Under the pieces are notes generated by a model. It was given only the letters and a program-made list of their open reading frames with translations, was not told the DNA's origin and made no database searches. From the NCBI RefSeq assembly GCF_016863615.1, contig NZ_BOPF01000007.1:186001-250000 (forward strand): a stretch of DNA of 64,000 bases, read 5' to 3'. Source of the DNA: Virgisporangium aliadipatigenens. Lineage in GTDB: Bacteria; Actinomycetota; Actinomycetes; Mycobacteriales; Micromonosporaceae. Both the position numbers and the translations under genes were made by a program. Below are positions 10,596 to 19,096 of this stretch, piece after piece (within the stretch, counting starts at the first letter, position 1; each line of letters starts with the position of its first letter).

Positions 10596-12124
10596 GACAC
10601 AAGCCGGGCACCGAATGGGAAACCACCTACGCGCGGTGCGTCTCGGCCGCGCCCGAGGCGTTCGACCCCGACGGGCTGCTGAACCACTGGGGCGCCGCCT
10701 GGCGGCCGGACGGCTTCGCGCTGCCGTCGGTGTCCCCTGTGGACGGTTCGGCGATCGCCGGCCCGCCCCGCATCGACCGGGACACCGCCACCGCGGCCGT
10801 GCGCGCGGCCGCCGACCGGCACGCCGACTGGCGGCACGTGCCGCTGGCCGACCGCAAGGCGCGCGTCGGCGCGGCACTCGACGCCCTGAACGAGCACCGC
10901 GACCTCCTGGCGATGCTGCTCGTGTGGGAGATCGGCAAGCCCTGGCGGCTGGCCCGCGCCGACGTCGACCGCTGCATCGACGGCGTGCGCTGGTACGTCG
11001 CGGAGATCGACGGCATGCTCGCGGGCCGCGCCCCGCTGGCCGGCCCGGTCAGCAACATCGCCTCGTGGAACTACCCGATGAGCGTCCTCATGCACGCGAT
11101 GCTGGTGCAGGTGCTCGCCGGCAACGCGGCGATCGCCAAGGCGCCCACGGACGGCGGCGTCGCCTGCCTCACGCTCGCCGTCGCCCTGGCCGCCCGGCAC
11201 GGCCTGCCGCTGACGCTGGTGAGCGGCTCCGGCGCCGAACTGTCACCCGTGCTCGTCGGCGCGCCGGAGATCGCCTGTGTGTCCTTCGTGGGCGGTCGGA
11301 CCGTCGGCTCGCGGCTCGTGGCGACCGACAAGCGGCTCGTGCTCGAACAGGAGGGGCTCAACTGCTGGGGCGTGTGGGAGTACTCCCAGTGGGACCGCCT
11401 CGCCGGCGAGGTGCGCAAGTCGTTCGACTACGGCAAGCAGCGCTGCACCGCCTATCCGCGCTACGTCGTCCAGCGTTCCCTCTTCGACGAGTTCCTGGCG
11501 GCGTACCTGCCGGCGGTGCGCAGCGTGGCCTTCGGCAATCCGCTGGCCGTCGCGCGTCCCGACGACCCACTGCCCAGACTGGACTTCGGGCCGCTCATCA
11601 ACGCCACCAAGGCGAAGGAGCTCTCCGACATCGTCGACGAGACGATCGAGCGCGGCGGGGTGCCGCTCTACCGCGGATCCCTGACGGACGGTCGTGCTCC
11701 CGACAAGCACTTCGTCGACGGGCAGGACACCTCGGCCTACCTGGCGCCGGTGGCGATCCTGGGCCCGCCGCCGTCGTCGCCGCTGCACCACGCCGAGCCG
11801 TTCGGGCCGGTCGACACGATCGTGCTCGTCGACACCGAGGCCGAGCTGCTGGCCGCGATGAACGCCAGCAACGGCGCGCTCGTCGCCTCCCTCGCCTGCG
11901 ACGACGAGGAGTACGCCGGCCGGCTGGCGAGCCAGGTGCAGGCGTTCAAGGTGGGCGTCAACCGGCCGCGCTCGCGGGGCGACCGGGAGGAGACGTTCGG
12001 CGGCAAGGGCGCGTCCTGGCGCGGCGCCTTCGTCGGCGGGTCGCTGCTCGTGCACGCCGTCACCGAGGGCCCGGCGGGGGAGCGGCTGCCCGGCAACTTC
12101 CCCGACTACTCGCTCTACCCCTGA
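10592..12124 (+). CDS. Aldehyde dehydrogenase family protein, divergent, substrate unknown
   Basis: 510-aa ALDH-fold protein, the last gene of the fds operon, coupled by a GTGA overlap. Recognisable elements are the N-terminal SNIASWNYPM (catalytic Asn), LVLEQEG (general-base Glu position, normally LELGG), and KQRCTAYPRYVV with the nucleophilic Cys (normally GQ.C.A..R). The section between the Glu and the Cys (LNCWGVWEYSQWDRL) is unlike common ALDHs. The presence of both Glu and Cys favours hydrolytic oxidation over CoA acylation. Possible substrates in this locus are glyoxylate, formaldehyde or tartronate semialdehyde. Its 3' end overlaps the convergent second gntR gene by 10 nt. Confidence 0.8.
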   Translation: MRHKPGTEWETTYARCVSAAPEAFDPDGLLNHWGAAWRPDGFALPSVSPVDGSAIAGPPRIDRDTATAAVRAAADRHADWRHVPLADRKARVGAALDALNEHRDLLAMLLVWEIGKPWRLARADVDRCIDGVRWYVAEIDGMLAGRAPLAGPVSNIASWNYPMSVLMHAMLVQVLAGNAAIAKAPTDGGVACLTLAVALAARHGLPLTLVSGSGAELSPVLVGAPEIACVSFVGGRTVGSRLVATDKRLVLEQEGLNCWGVWEYSQWDRLAGEVRKSFDYGKQRCTAYPRYVVQRSLFDEFLAAYLPAVRSVAFGNPLAVARPDDPLPRLDFGPLINATKAKELSDIVDETIERGGVPLYRGSLTDGRAPDKHFVDGQDTSAYLAPVAILGPPPSSPLHHAEPFGPVDTIVLVDTEAELLAAMNASNGALVASLACDDEEYAGRLASQVQAFKVGVNRPRSRGDREETFGGKGASWRGAFVGGSLLVHAVTEGPAGERLPGNFPDYSLYP

Positions 12125-12846
12125 GCGTTCTCACCCGAGCGGTCCCGGGCGTGATAGCTGTCCCGGGTCCGCTCGGTGTGCTTGCGCATCAGCTCGCCGG
12201 CCTTGCGCGAGTTGCGCGCCTCGATCGCCTCGATCAGCTCCCGGTGCTCGAGCCACGCCTCGGCACCCCGGGAGCGCGCGATCGGCCAGTAGTACCAGCG
12301 CACCCGCCGGTCGACCAGCTCGATCAGCTCCGCCAGCACCTTGTTGCCCGAAAGTTTCACGATGTAGGCGTGCAGCGCCGAGTTGGCGGCCACCATCGCC
12401 TTCTGGTCGTCGTCGGTCACCGCGATGTCGCCCTCGTTGAGCAACGAGTACAGGTGCTCGACCTGCTCCGGCGTGGCGTTCTTGGCCGCCAGCCGCGCGG
12501 ACTCCGCCTCCAGCAGCGTGCGGGTCGCGAGGAGCTGGTCGGCCTCGTCCTCGGTCGGCGTGTGCACGAAGGCGCCCAGCGCCGGCCGCAGGTCGATCCA
12601 GCCCTCGGCGTGCAGGCGCTGCAGGGCCTCACGAACGGGCTGCCGGCTCACGCCCAGTTGCGCCGCGAGCTCGTTTTCCACAAGATGCTCACCGGGCTTC
12701 AGCTCGCCGTTGATGATCATCTCGGCGATCACGTCGAAGACGGCGTGGCGCAGCGGCGCGGGGCGTTCCAACGGCTGGCGGAGAGTGCGGGGCTCGCGGG
12801 GTGGGGTGGACGCCGAGGAGCGACGCCGCCGGGCGGGGGTGGTCAT
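12115..12846 (-). CDS. GntR-family regulator with FCD domain (second paralogue)
   Basis: 243-aa paralogue of the regulator at 3845-4525, with a longer basic N-terminus (TPARRRR). It shares ELAAQLGVSRQPVREALQRL, RPxxGAFVHTP and DRRVRWYYxPIAR with it. I chose ATG 12846 over upstream in-frame starts, because those would place the operator inside the coding sequence. No Shine-Dalgarno is visible, so the mRNA may be leaderless. An operator copy ends the space just upstream, pointing to autoregulation. Two near-identical regulators in one locus could respond to different effectors or form heterodimers. Confidence 0.9.
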   Translation of the reverse strand: MTTPARRRRSSASTPPREPRTLRQPLERPAPLRHAVFDVIAEMIINGELKPGEHLVENELAAQLGVSRQPVREALQRLHAEGWIDLRPALGAFVHTPTEDEADQLLATRTLLEAESARLAAKNATPEQVEHLYSLLNEGDIAVTDDDQKAMVAANSALHAYIVKLSGNKVLAELIELVDRRVRWYYWPIARSRGAEAWLEHRELIEAIEARNSRKAGELMRKHTERTRDSYHARDRSGENAQG

Positions 12847-12851
12847 GGGAT

Positions 12852-12863
12852 TTAGCATACAGT
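12852..12863. promoter_or_regulatory. Locus operator copy C (second gntR)
   Basis: TTAGCATACAGT keeps the right half of the palindrome exactly. It lies 6 nt upstream of the chosen gntR start, overlapping where the promoter or leader must be. Confidence 0.55.
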
Positions 12864-12864
12864 C

Positions 12865-12897
12865 GCCGAGATACCGTCCGGGGGACGGCACCTCGGC
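12865..12897 (-). terminator. Hairpin downstream of the ThDP enzyme gene
   Basis: Two nested inverted repeats (GCCGAG 12865-12870 with CTCGGC 12892-12897; CCGTCC 12874-12879 with GGACGG 12883-12888) lie 19 nt past the stop of the gene at 12916-14646, separating it from the second gntR gene. Confidence 0.55.
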
Positions 12898-12915
12898 GAG
12901 CTGCGGAAAGACGAC

Positions 12916-14646
12916 CTACTTGTACATCGTCTGGTTCATCGTCCCGGGGGCGTAGGCGTCCGGGTCGATCCAGACGTTGATCAGCGACGGCAGGCCCGAC
13001 TCCCGGGCCCGGCGCAGTGCCGGCCCGATGTCCGCCGGGTCGCGGACCTCTTCGCCGTACCCGCCCAGCATCTCGGCGAACCGGTCGTAGTGCACGTCGC
13101 CGAGCGTGTTGCCGACCCGGGCCCGCGCCTCGCCGTACTTACGCTGCTGGCCGAAGCGGATCTGGTTCATCGAGGAGTTGTTGCCCACCACGCCGACGAA
13201 CGGCAGCCCGAAGCGCACCATCGTCTCGAAGTCCCAACCCGTGAGACTGAACGCACCGTCGCCGAGGAGGCACACCACCTCCTTCTCCGGCCGGGCGTAC
13301 TTCGACGCCATCGCGAAGGGCACCCCGACGCCGAGCGTGCCCAGCGGCCCCGGGTCCATCCAGTGGCCCGGCGACTTCGGTTGCACCACCCCGCCGGAGA
13401 ACGTCACCACGTCACCGCCGTCGCCGATGAACACCGAGTCCTCGGTGAGGAACTCGTTGATCTCGTGCGCCAGGCGCAGCGGGTGGATGGGGGAGGCGTC
13501 CGACAGCAGCCGCGGCAGCCGCTTCCGCACGGCGGCGTTCTCCTCGGCGCGCAGCTCGTCGAACCACTCCTTGCGCGCCGCCGAGCCGTTGGCGAGCCGG
13601 CCCGAGGCGGCCTGCGTGACGGCGGCGAGGATCGCGCCCGGGTCGCCGACCAGCCCCAGGTCGATGTCGCGGTTCTTGCCGACGGTGCGGTAGTCCATGT
13701 CGATCTGCACGACCGTGGCGCCCGCGGGCAGCCGGCGCCCGTAGCCCATCCGGAAGTCGAACGGCGTCCCGACGATGATGATGAGGTCCGCGTTGTTGAA
13801 CGCGTACCGCCGCGCCTGGTGGAAGTGGTGCGGGTCGCCGGGCGGCAGCGTGCCGCGGGCGGCGCCGTTCATGAACGCCGGCACGTTGAGCCCGCGCACG
13901 AAGCCGATCGCGTCGTCGGTGGCGCGGGCGGTCCACACCTGGGTGCCGAGCAGCACGGCCGGCTTCCGCGCGTGCACCACGAGGTCGGCGAGGCGTTCGA
14001 CGGCGGCGGGATCGCCCGCGCTGCGGGTCGAGGCGCGGTAGCGGCCGGCCTGCGGGATCACGCAGTCGGCGAGCGCCACCTCGGCGTCGAGCACGTCGCG
14101 CGGGATCTCCAGGAACGACGGCCCGGGCGCGCCGTTGTAGCACTCGCGGAAGGCCATCGACACCATGTCGGCCGCGCGCGAGGTGTGCGGCACCGTCGCG
14201 GCGAACTTCGTGATCGGCGCCATCATGTCGACGTGCGGCAGGTCCTGCAGGGAGCCCATCTTGTGCTGGCTCAGCGCACCCTGCCCGCCGATGAGGAGCA
14301 TCGGGCTCTCCGCCCGGAACGCGTTGGCGACGCCGGTGACGGCGTCGGTGGTGCCCGGGCCGGCGGTCACGACGGCGCAGCCGGGCTTGCCGGTGGCCCG
14401 CGCGTAGCCGTCGGCGGCGTGCGCGGCGACCTGCTCGTGCCGTACGTCGACGACGTCGATGCCCTCGTCCACGCAGCCGTCGTAGATGTCGATGATGTGG
14501 CCGCCGCAGAGGGTGAAGATGACGTCGACTCCCTCGGCCTTGAGGGCCTTCGCCACCAGGTGCCCGCCGGAGATGCGTTCGGAGTCGCGGCTCGGCTCCC
14601 GCAGGATGGCCTCCGCGGCCGCCGCGTCACTCGCCGTCTGGGTCAT
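12916..14646 (-). CDS. ThDP-dependent ILVBL/HACL2-type lyase, probable oxalyl-CoA decarboxylase
   Basis: 576-aa thiamine-diphosphate enzyme. The PYR domain carries Glu71 in DVRHEQVAAHAADG, which activates ThDP. The PP domain has the GDG-x24-NN cofactor motif (Gly462 to Asn490). The pieces LCGGHI, VTAGPG, GTPFDFRMGYGR and PGPLGTLGVGVPFA resemble the ILVBL/HACL2 2-hydroxyacyl-CoA lyase branch more than classical oxalyl-CoA decarboxylase (Oxc). Both families make formyl-CoA. With the transporter, formate dehydrogenase and CoA ligases around it, decarboxylation of oxalyl-CoA to formyl-CoA and CO2 is the most economical role; lysis of a 2-hydroxyacyl-CoA is the alternative. AAGGGAG supports the ATG at 14646. 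It is divergent from the sucC-like gene, with two operator copies between. Confidence 0.85.
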   Translation of the reverse strand: MTQTASDAAAAEAILREPSRDSERISGGHLVAKALKAEGVDVIFTLCGGHIIDIYDGCVDEGIDVVDVRHEQVAAHAADGYARATGKPGCAVVTAGPGTTDAVTGVANAFRAESPMLLIGGQGALSQHKMGSLQDLPHVDMMAPITKFAATVPHTSRAADMVSMAFRECYNGAPGPSFLEIPRDVLDAEVALADCVIPQAGRYRASTRSAGDPAAVERLADLVVHARKPAVLLGTQVWTARATDDAIGFVRGLNVPAFMNGAARGTLPPGDPHHFHQARRYAFNNADLIIIVGTPFDFRMGYGRRLPAGATVVQIDMDYRTVGKNRDIDLGLVGDPGAILAAVTQAASGRLANGSAARKEWFDELRAEENAAVRKRLPRLLSDASPIHPLRLAHEINEFLTEDSVFIGDGGDVVTFSGGVVQPKSPGHWMDPGPLGTLGVGVPFAMASKYARPEKEVVCLLGDGAFSLTGWDFETMVRFGLPFVGVVGNNSSMNQIRFGQQRKYGEARARVGNTLGDVHYDRFAEMLGGYGEEVRDPADIGPALRRARESGLPSLINVWIDPDAYAPGTMNQTMYK

Positions 14647-14672
14647 AGCTGACTCCCTTGGGGGGTATGAAG

Positions 14673-14684
14673 ACTGCATACCGT
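14673..14684. promoter_or_regulatory. Locus operator copy D (ThDP enzyme gene)
   Basis: ACTGCATACCGT matches 10 of 12 positions of the palindrome and is embedded in GCATACCGTATGC. It lies 27 nt upstream of the ThDP enzyme start. Confidence 0.65.
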
Positions 14685-14748
14685 ATGCGGTTCTCCCATC
14701 CTGAACCACCGCCACACGAGGTGTCCATAGTTCTACTGTCTTCCGTTC

Positions 14749-14760
14749 ACTGTATACAGT
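14749..14760. promoter_or_regulatory. Locus operator copy E (sucC-like gene), perfect palindrome
   Basis: ACTGTATACAGT, all 12 positions symmetric, ends 12 nt before the sucC-like ATG. It covers the likely -10 region; the very short leader and lack of a clear Shine-Dalgarno suggest a nearly leaderless mRNA. Confidence 0.8.
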
Positions 14761-14772
14761 ATCCTCAGCCTC

Positions 14773-15930
14773 ATGGACCTTTATGAGTTCCAGGCGAAGG
14801 ACCTCTTCGCCAAGCACGGCGTGCCGGTCCTGCCGGGCGCCGTCGCTCAGACCCCCGCGCTCGCCGAGGAAGCGGCCGCCGCGCTCGGCGGACCCGTCGT
14901 CGTCAAGGCCCAGGTGAAGACCGGCGGACGGGGCAAGGCCGGCGGCGTCAAGCCGGCACCCGACCCGGCCGCCGCGCACGACCGGGCGGGCGACATCCTC
15001 GGCATGGACATCAAGGGCCACACCGTCCACCGCGTGCTGGTGCTCGCCGCCGCCGACATCGCCGCCGAGTACTACGTGTCGTTCCTGCTCGACCGCACCC
15101 GTCGCACGTTCCTCGCCATGGCGTCCGTCCACGGCGGGATGGAGATCGAGGAGGTGGCCGCCACCCATCCCGACGCGCTCGTGCGCGTGCCGGTGGACCC
15201 CCTCGCCGGCCTCACCCGCGAAGCGGCGCTGGGCATCGCGGCGGCGTTCCCCCAACCGGAGCGGGTGGCCGACGTCCTGCTGAGGCTGTGGGCGGCGTTC
15301 GTCGCCGAGGACGCCACCCTCGTCGAGGTGAACCCGTTGGCGCGCACCGCATCCGGGGAGATCGTCGCGCTCGACGGCAAGGTGACCCTCGACGACAACG
15401 CCCGGTTCCGCCACCCCGACCACGCGGCCCTGGACGACAGCGCCGCGGCCGACCCCGTTGAGGCCCGCGCCCGGGAACGGGGGCTCAACTACGTGAAGCT
15501 CGACGGCGGCGTCGGCGTCATCGGCAACGGCGCCGGTCTCGTCATGTCCACATTGGACGTCGTCGCCCACGCCGGCGAACGGTTCGGCGGCGCGCGCCCC
15601 GCCAACTTCCTCGACATCGGCGGCGGCGCCTCGGCCGAGGTGATGGCCGACGGCCTCGACATCGTGCTCGCCGACCCGGACGTGCGCAGCGTCCTGGTGA
15701 ACGTCTTCGGCGGCATCACCGCCTGCGACGCCGTCGCCGACGGGATCGTGCGCGCCTTCGCCCTCCTCGCCGAGCGCGGCGAGCCGGTCGGCAAGCCCGT
15801 CGTCGTGCGCCTCGACGGCAACAACGCCGTCCGCGGGCGGGACATTCTCCGCACCGCCGCGCTGCCCGGCGTCCGGCTGGTGGACACCATGGACGAGGCG
15901 GCCTCGCTCGCCGCCTCGCTCGCTTCGTAA
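14773..15930 (+). CDS. SucC-like ADP-forming CoA ligase beta subunit
   Basis: 385-aa ATP-grasp subunit of the succinyl-CoA synthetase family: [16 protein letters not shown] at the start, [12 protein letters not shown] in the nucleotide site, LVEVNPLA, and the [12 protein letters not shown] and [10 protein letters not shown] motifs of the C-terminal ligase domain. Length is normal for SucC (about 385-400). It carries a perfect locus operator at its start and is divergent from the ThDP enzyme gene, so it is probably not the housekeeping TCA enzyme. Together with the SucD-like gene 94 nt downstream it should form a complete ligase. Oxalate or formate activation is inferred from position only; malate or succinate cannot be excluded. 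Confidence 0.85.
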   Translation: MDLYEFQAKDLFAKHGVPVLPGAVAQTPALAEEAAAALGGPVVVKAQVKTGGRGKAGGVKPAPDPAAAHDRAGDILGMDIKGHTVHRVLVLAAADIAAEYYVSFLLDRTRRTFLAMASVHGGMEIEEVAATHPDALVRVPVDPLAGLTREAALGIAAAFPQPERVADVLLRLWAAFVAEDATLVEVNPLARTASGEIVALDGKVTLDDNARFRHPDHAALDDSAAADPVEARARERGLNYVKLDGGVGVIGNGAGLVMSTLDVVAHAGERFGGARPANFLDIGGGASAEVMADGLDIVLADPDVRSVLVNVFGGITACDAVADGIVRAFALLAERGEPVGKPVVVRLDGNNAVRGRDILRTAALPGVRLVDTMDEAASLAASLAS

Positions 15931-16024
15931 GGCGGTTCGACATGAGCGGACGCTTGCGGGAGCGAATCATGAAGCAGGGCGCACTCGTGTCTCAGGGCGC
16001 CGGGGAGCGAAGCGAGGCGGCGTC

Positions 16025-16894
16025 ATGAGCATCTTCGTCAACAGGAACAGCCGGGTCATCGTCCAGGGGATGACCGGCTCCGAGGGACGCCGGCACACCG
16101 CCCGGATGGTGGCCGCCGGCACCACCGTCGTCGGCGGCGTCAACCCGCGCAAGGCGGGCTCCACAGTGGACGGTCTGCCGGTGTTCGGCGGCGTCGCCGA
16201 GGCGATGAAGGAGACCGGCGCGGACACCACGGTGTCGTTCGTGCCGCCGGCGTTCACGAAGGACGCCGTGCTCGAGGCGATCGACGCCGGCATCGGCCTC
16301 GCCGTCGTCATCACCGAGGGCGTGCCGGTGCACGACACGGCGGCGTTCCGGGCGCGCGCGGTCGCGGCCGGCAACCGCACGCGCGTCATCGGGCCCAACT
16401 GCCCGGGAGTCATCAGCCCGGGCGCGTGCAACGTCGGCATCATCCCGGCCGACATCACCGGCCCGGGCCGGATCGGGCTCGTCTCCAAGTCCGGCACGCT
16501 CACCTACCAGCTGATGCACGAGCTGCGCGAGTTCGGGTTCTCCACCTGCGTCGGCATCGGCGGCGACCCGGTCATCGGCACGACGCACATCGACTGCCTG
16601 GAGGAGTTCGAGAAGGACCAGGAGACCGACGTGATCGTCATGATCGGTGAGATCGGGGGCGACGCGGAGGAGCGGGCGGCGGCCTATGTCAGGGAACGGT
16701 GCACCAAGCCCGTCGTCGCCTACGTGGCCGGCTTCACGGCACCCGAGGGGAAGACGATGGGCCACGCCGGCGCGATCGTCTCGGGTTCCGCCGGGACGGC
16801 CGCGGCCAAGAAGGAGGCGCTCGAGGCGGCCGGAGTGCGGGTCGGCCGCACCCCGACGGAGACCGCCGCCCTGGTCCGCGAACATCTCACCTGA
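16025..16894 (+). CDS. SucD-like CoA ligase alpha subunit
   Basis: 289-aa CoA-binding/phosphohistidine subunit. The N-terminal [16 protein letters not shown] is the CoA-binding fold, [11 protein letters not shown] is the family signature, and GHAGAIVSG near the C-terminus has the active-site His. Length is standard for SucD. It forms a unit with the SucC-like gene and should follow its oxalate-responsive control. The 94-nt gap between them holds no convincing gene. Confidence 0.87.
   Translation: MSIFVNRNSRVIVQGMTGSEGRRHTARMVAAGTTVVGGVNPRKAGSTVDGLPVFGGVAEAMKETGADTTVSFVPPAFTKDAVLEAIDAGIGLAVVITEGVPVHDTAAFRARAVAAGNRTRVIGPNCPGVISPGACNVGIIPADITGPGRIGLVSKSGTLTYQLMHELREFGFSTCVGIGGDPVIGTTHIDCLEEFEKDQETDVIVMIGEIGGDAEERAAAYVRERCTKPVVAYVAGFTAPEGKTMGHAGAIVSGSAGTAAAKKEALEAAGVRVGRTPTETAALVREHLT
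16160..16171. repeat. Iterated 12-mer TCCACAGTGGAC, copy 1
   Basis: Inside the sucD-like gene, read in frame as Ser-Thr-Val-Asp. One of several copies of the same near-palindrome in the window. Confidence 0.6.
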
Positions 16895-16908
16895 ACGCCG
16901 CGCGGGAC

Positions 16909-16926
16909 AGGCACACGAATGTGCCT
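16909..16926 (+). terminator. Short hairpin after the sucD-like gene
   Basis: A 7-bp perfect stem (AGGCACA with TGTGCCT) and CGAA loop start 15 nt after the stop codon, followed by TCTT. It is a plausible intrinsic terminator for the sucCD-like operon. Confidence 0.5.
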
Positions 16927-16963
16927 TCTTCCGCGGCCGCGCCGGGACGGGGATCCTGGGCCC

Positions 16964-17353
16964 GTGCTCTTCGACGACGACACCCGCGCGCTGCTCGACG
17001 GGAAGAACTTCGCCAGCGTCGCCACCCTGAACCCGGACGGCGGCCCGCAGTCCTCCGTGGTGTGGATGCGCCGCGAGGACGACACGATCGTGTTCACCGC
17101 GATCAAGGGTCGCCGCAAGGTGCGCAACCTCCTGCGCGACCCGCGGGTCAGCGTCACCGTGTTCGACCTCGGAAACCCCTACCACTCCGTGGAGATCCGC
17201 GGCCGCGCGACCGTGACCGACGATCCCGCCAAGGAACTGCCCGAGCACCTCTCGCGGCGCTACCTCGGCGTGTCGCCGCCGCCCGAGCCGGCCGACCTGG
17301 AGCGCGTGGTGGTGCGCGTGATCCCGGAGCGGATCAACGTGTTCAGGGTCTAG
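16964..17353 (+). CDS. PPOX-class (F420/FMN) split-barrel protein
   Basis: 129-aa split beta-barrel protein of the pyridoxamine-5'-phosphate-oxidase-like class, often F420-dependent in actinobacteria. The opening LLDGKNFASVATLNPDGGPQ and the middle RKVRNLLRDPRVSVTV are typical of the family. I chose GTG 16964, which begins the conserved barrel; the longer frame from 16919 would add an Arg/Pro-rich tail without a ribosome site. The substrate is unknown. It is followed 10 nt later by a second member of the same family. Confidence 0.8.
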   Translation: MLFDDDTRALLDGKNFASVATLNPDGGPQSSVVWMRREDDTIVFTAIKGRRKVRNLLRDPRVSVTVFDLGNPYHSVEIRGRATVTDDPAKELPEHLSRRYLGVSPPPEPADLERVVVRVIPERINVFRV

Positions 17354-17363
17354 GTTGGACGGC

Positions 17364-17813
17364 GTGGCCGACCTCGACGACTTCGCCGCCCTCGTTCCCC
17401 GCGACCACGGGCTGTGCGTGGTCAGCACCCTGCGCCCCGACGGCTCGGTGCAGTCCTCGGTGGTCAACGCCGGCGTGCTGGCGCACCCGCACCGCGACGG
17501 GCGGGTCGTGGGCCTGGTGGCCCGCGGCGACAGCCGGAAACTGCGGCACCTGCGGGCCGACCCGCGCGTCACGATCGTCGTGCGGGCCGGCTGGCAGTGG
17601 GTCGCCGTCGAGGGGACCGCCGAGCTGATCGGGCCCGACGACCCGGCGCCGGACGTCGACGCGGAGGCGCTGCGGCTGCTGTTGCGCGAGGTGTTCACCG
17701 CCGCCGGTGGGACGCACGACGACTGGGCGACCTACGACCGGGTGATGGTGGAGGAACGCCGCACCGCCGTGCTCGTCACGCCGCGCCGGGTCTACACCAA
17801 CCCCGGCAACTGA
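17364..17813 (+). CDS. Second PPOX-class split-barrel protein
   Basis: 149-aa protein with the same fold: GLCVVSTLRPDGSVQSSVVNAG at the start and RKLRHLRADPRVTIVVRAG in the middle. A TTG at 17355 is an alternative start, but GTG 17364 (MADLDDFAALV) is as good and gives a normal N-terminus. It probably forms an operon with the preceding paralogue. Its 3' end overlaps the convergent EAL gene by 22 nt. No substrate can be assigned. Confidence 0.75.
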   Translation: MADLDDFAALVPRDHGLCVVSTLRPDGSVQSSVVNAGVLAHPHRDGRVVGLVARGDSRKLRHLRADPRVTIVVRAGWQWVAVEGTAELIGPDDPAPDVDAEALRLLLREVFTAAGGTHDDWATYDRVMVEERRTAVLVTPRRVYTNPGN

Positions 17814-19057
17814 GCCGGCTCCCGCACGCCGGCGGCGGTCGGGGTGACCCAGCGCATCAGTGAACGGGCGGCCTCGATCACCGTCGTGCGGTCGTGCGTC
17901 AGCGCGAAGCCGAAGCGGCGTTCGTGGTCCGGCCCGCCGTCGCCGACGTCCCGGGCGACGAGCGCGGCCGCCTGGTGCGGGCCGACGACGATGACGTTCC
18001 ACTCGCCGTGCAGCGGGTCGTCGGGGGCGAGGCGGGCGCCCCGCACGCCGGGTGCCGGTTCGTCGTCGAGGCCCACGCCGAGCGCGGCGACCAGCGGGCT
18101 GTGCGCGGCGATGCGCGCGAAGCGCACCGCTGTGGCGGGAGTGAAGTGCCGGGCGTCCTGGAAACAGGCCATCAGCACCGGCGGCTGCGAACCGGTGCCG
18201 CAGAGCGCCTCCAGGTGCCGGCTCATCGGCATGAGGAGTTCCTTCGTGCTGCGGGTCACCGGTCGGCGCGCGCCGACCACCCCGAACGGCGTCCGGTCGT
18301 CGCGCCGCGGCGGCTCGATGAACGGCAGTTCGGCCCGTGCCGGGGTGCGCGACGGAAGCGGCGCCGGCCGGCCGAAGTACCAGCCCTGCCCGACGGTGGC
18401 GCCCATCGTGCGGGCGACCGCCAGGTGCGCGGCCGTCTCGATGCCCTCCGCGAGCACCACGGCGCCGCTCGCCTCCGCGTAGGCGGCCACGGCGGCCACC
18501 ACCCGCGCGGTGTGCGGCTCGTCCGGGCGGTGCAGCAGCCCCATGTCGAGCTTCACCACGTCCGGGTGCACGAACGGCATCAGCGCGAGCGAGGCCGGGT
18601 CGGCGCCGACGTCGTCCAGCGCCACGCCCCACCCGGCGGCGCGCACGCTCGCCGTGGCCGCCAGCAGCCCGGACGGGTCCCGCGCGATGGCGCGTTCGGT
18701 CATCTCGGTCACCACGCGCAGGCGTTCGCGCGCCTCGCTCACCAGCGGCCCGAGGTCGTCCGGGCACCCGGCCCGCCAGGCGGCCGGCTCCATGTTGACG
18801 AACCAGGTCAGCGACGGGTCCAGGTCGGCCCGCAGCACCGCCCGGAACGCCACCGCGCGGCACACCCAGTCGAGTTCCGCCTCGCGGCCGACCTCCCGGG
18901 CCGCCCCGAACAGCGCCGCCGGAGACTCCCACGCGGTGCCGGCCGGCCCCCGCGCGAGCGCCTCGTAGCCGACGACGCCGCCGGTGGCGAGGTCGACGAG
19001 GGGCTGGAACACGGGGGTGACGGCCCGCCGGTCGATGAGTTCGTGGATGTCCCGCAC
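17792..19057 (-). CDS. EAL-domain c-di-GMP phosphodiesterase with C-terminal DICT-like domain
   Basis: 421-aa protein. An EAL domain spans about residues 5-240 and keeps the catalytic set: YEALARG (E-A-L), Asn in VNMEPAA, Glu in VTEMTER, ALDDVG (DDFG-type), Lys in VKLDMG, AEGIET, and GQGWYFGRP. It should therefore hydrolyse c-di-GMP. The remaining about 170 residues look like a DICT sensory domain (TRSTKELLMPMSRHLE, FQDARHFTPAT). No membrane segment is seen. GTG 19057 is close to an AT-rich GATAAT box, so translation may be leaderless. It sits inside the oxalate locus without sharing its operator and is convergent with the PPOX pair. Confidence 0.85.
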   Translation of the reverse strand: MRDIHELIDRRAVTPVFQPLVDLATGGVVGYEALARGPAGTAWESPAALFGAAREVGREAELDWVCRAVAFRAVLRADLDPSLTWFVNMEPAAWRAGCPDDLGPLVSEARERLRVVTEMTERAIARDPSGLLAATASVRAAGWGVALDDVGADPASLALMPFVHPDVVKLDMGLLHRPDEPHTARVVAAVAAYAEASGAVVLAEGIETAAHLAVARTMGATVGQGWYFGRPAPLPSRTPARAELPFIEPPRRDDRTPFGVVGARRPVTRSTKELLMPMSRHLEALCGTGSQPPVLMACFQDARHFTPATAVRFARIAAHSPLVAALGVGLDDEPAPGVRGARLAPDDPLHGEWNVIVVGPHQAAALVARDVGDGGPDHERRFGFALTHDRTTVIEAARSLMRWVTPTAAGVREPAQLPGLV

Positions 19058-19063
19058 GCAGGT

Positions 19064-19069
19064 ATTATC
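19064..19069 (-). promoter_or_regulatory. Possible -10 box of the EAL gene
   Basis: GATAAT on the minus strand lies 7-12 nt upstream of the GTG start, a spacing that would give a leaderless transcript. No clear -35 was identified. Confidence 0.35.
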
Positions 19070-19096
19070 GGCACCGCCGGCGGTCGCCGAAGCGTC

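Noticed and set aside
14773-16894. SucCD as the housekeeping TCA succinyl-CoA synthetase
   Set aside because: A perfect copy of the oxalate-locus operator lies at the sucC-like start and the genes are divergent from the formyl-CoA-producing enzyme, so a specialised ligase is more likely, though substrate is unproven.
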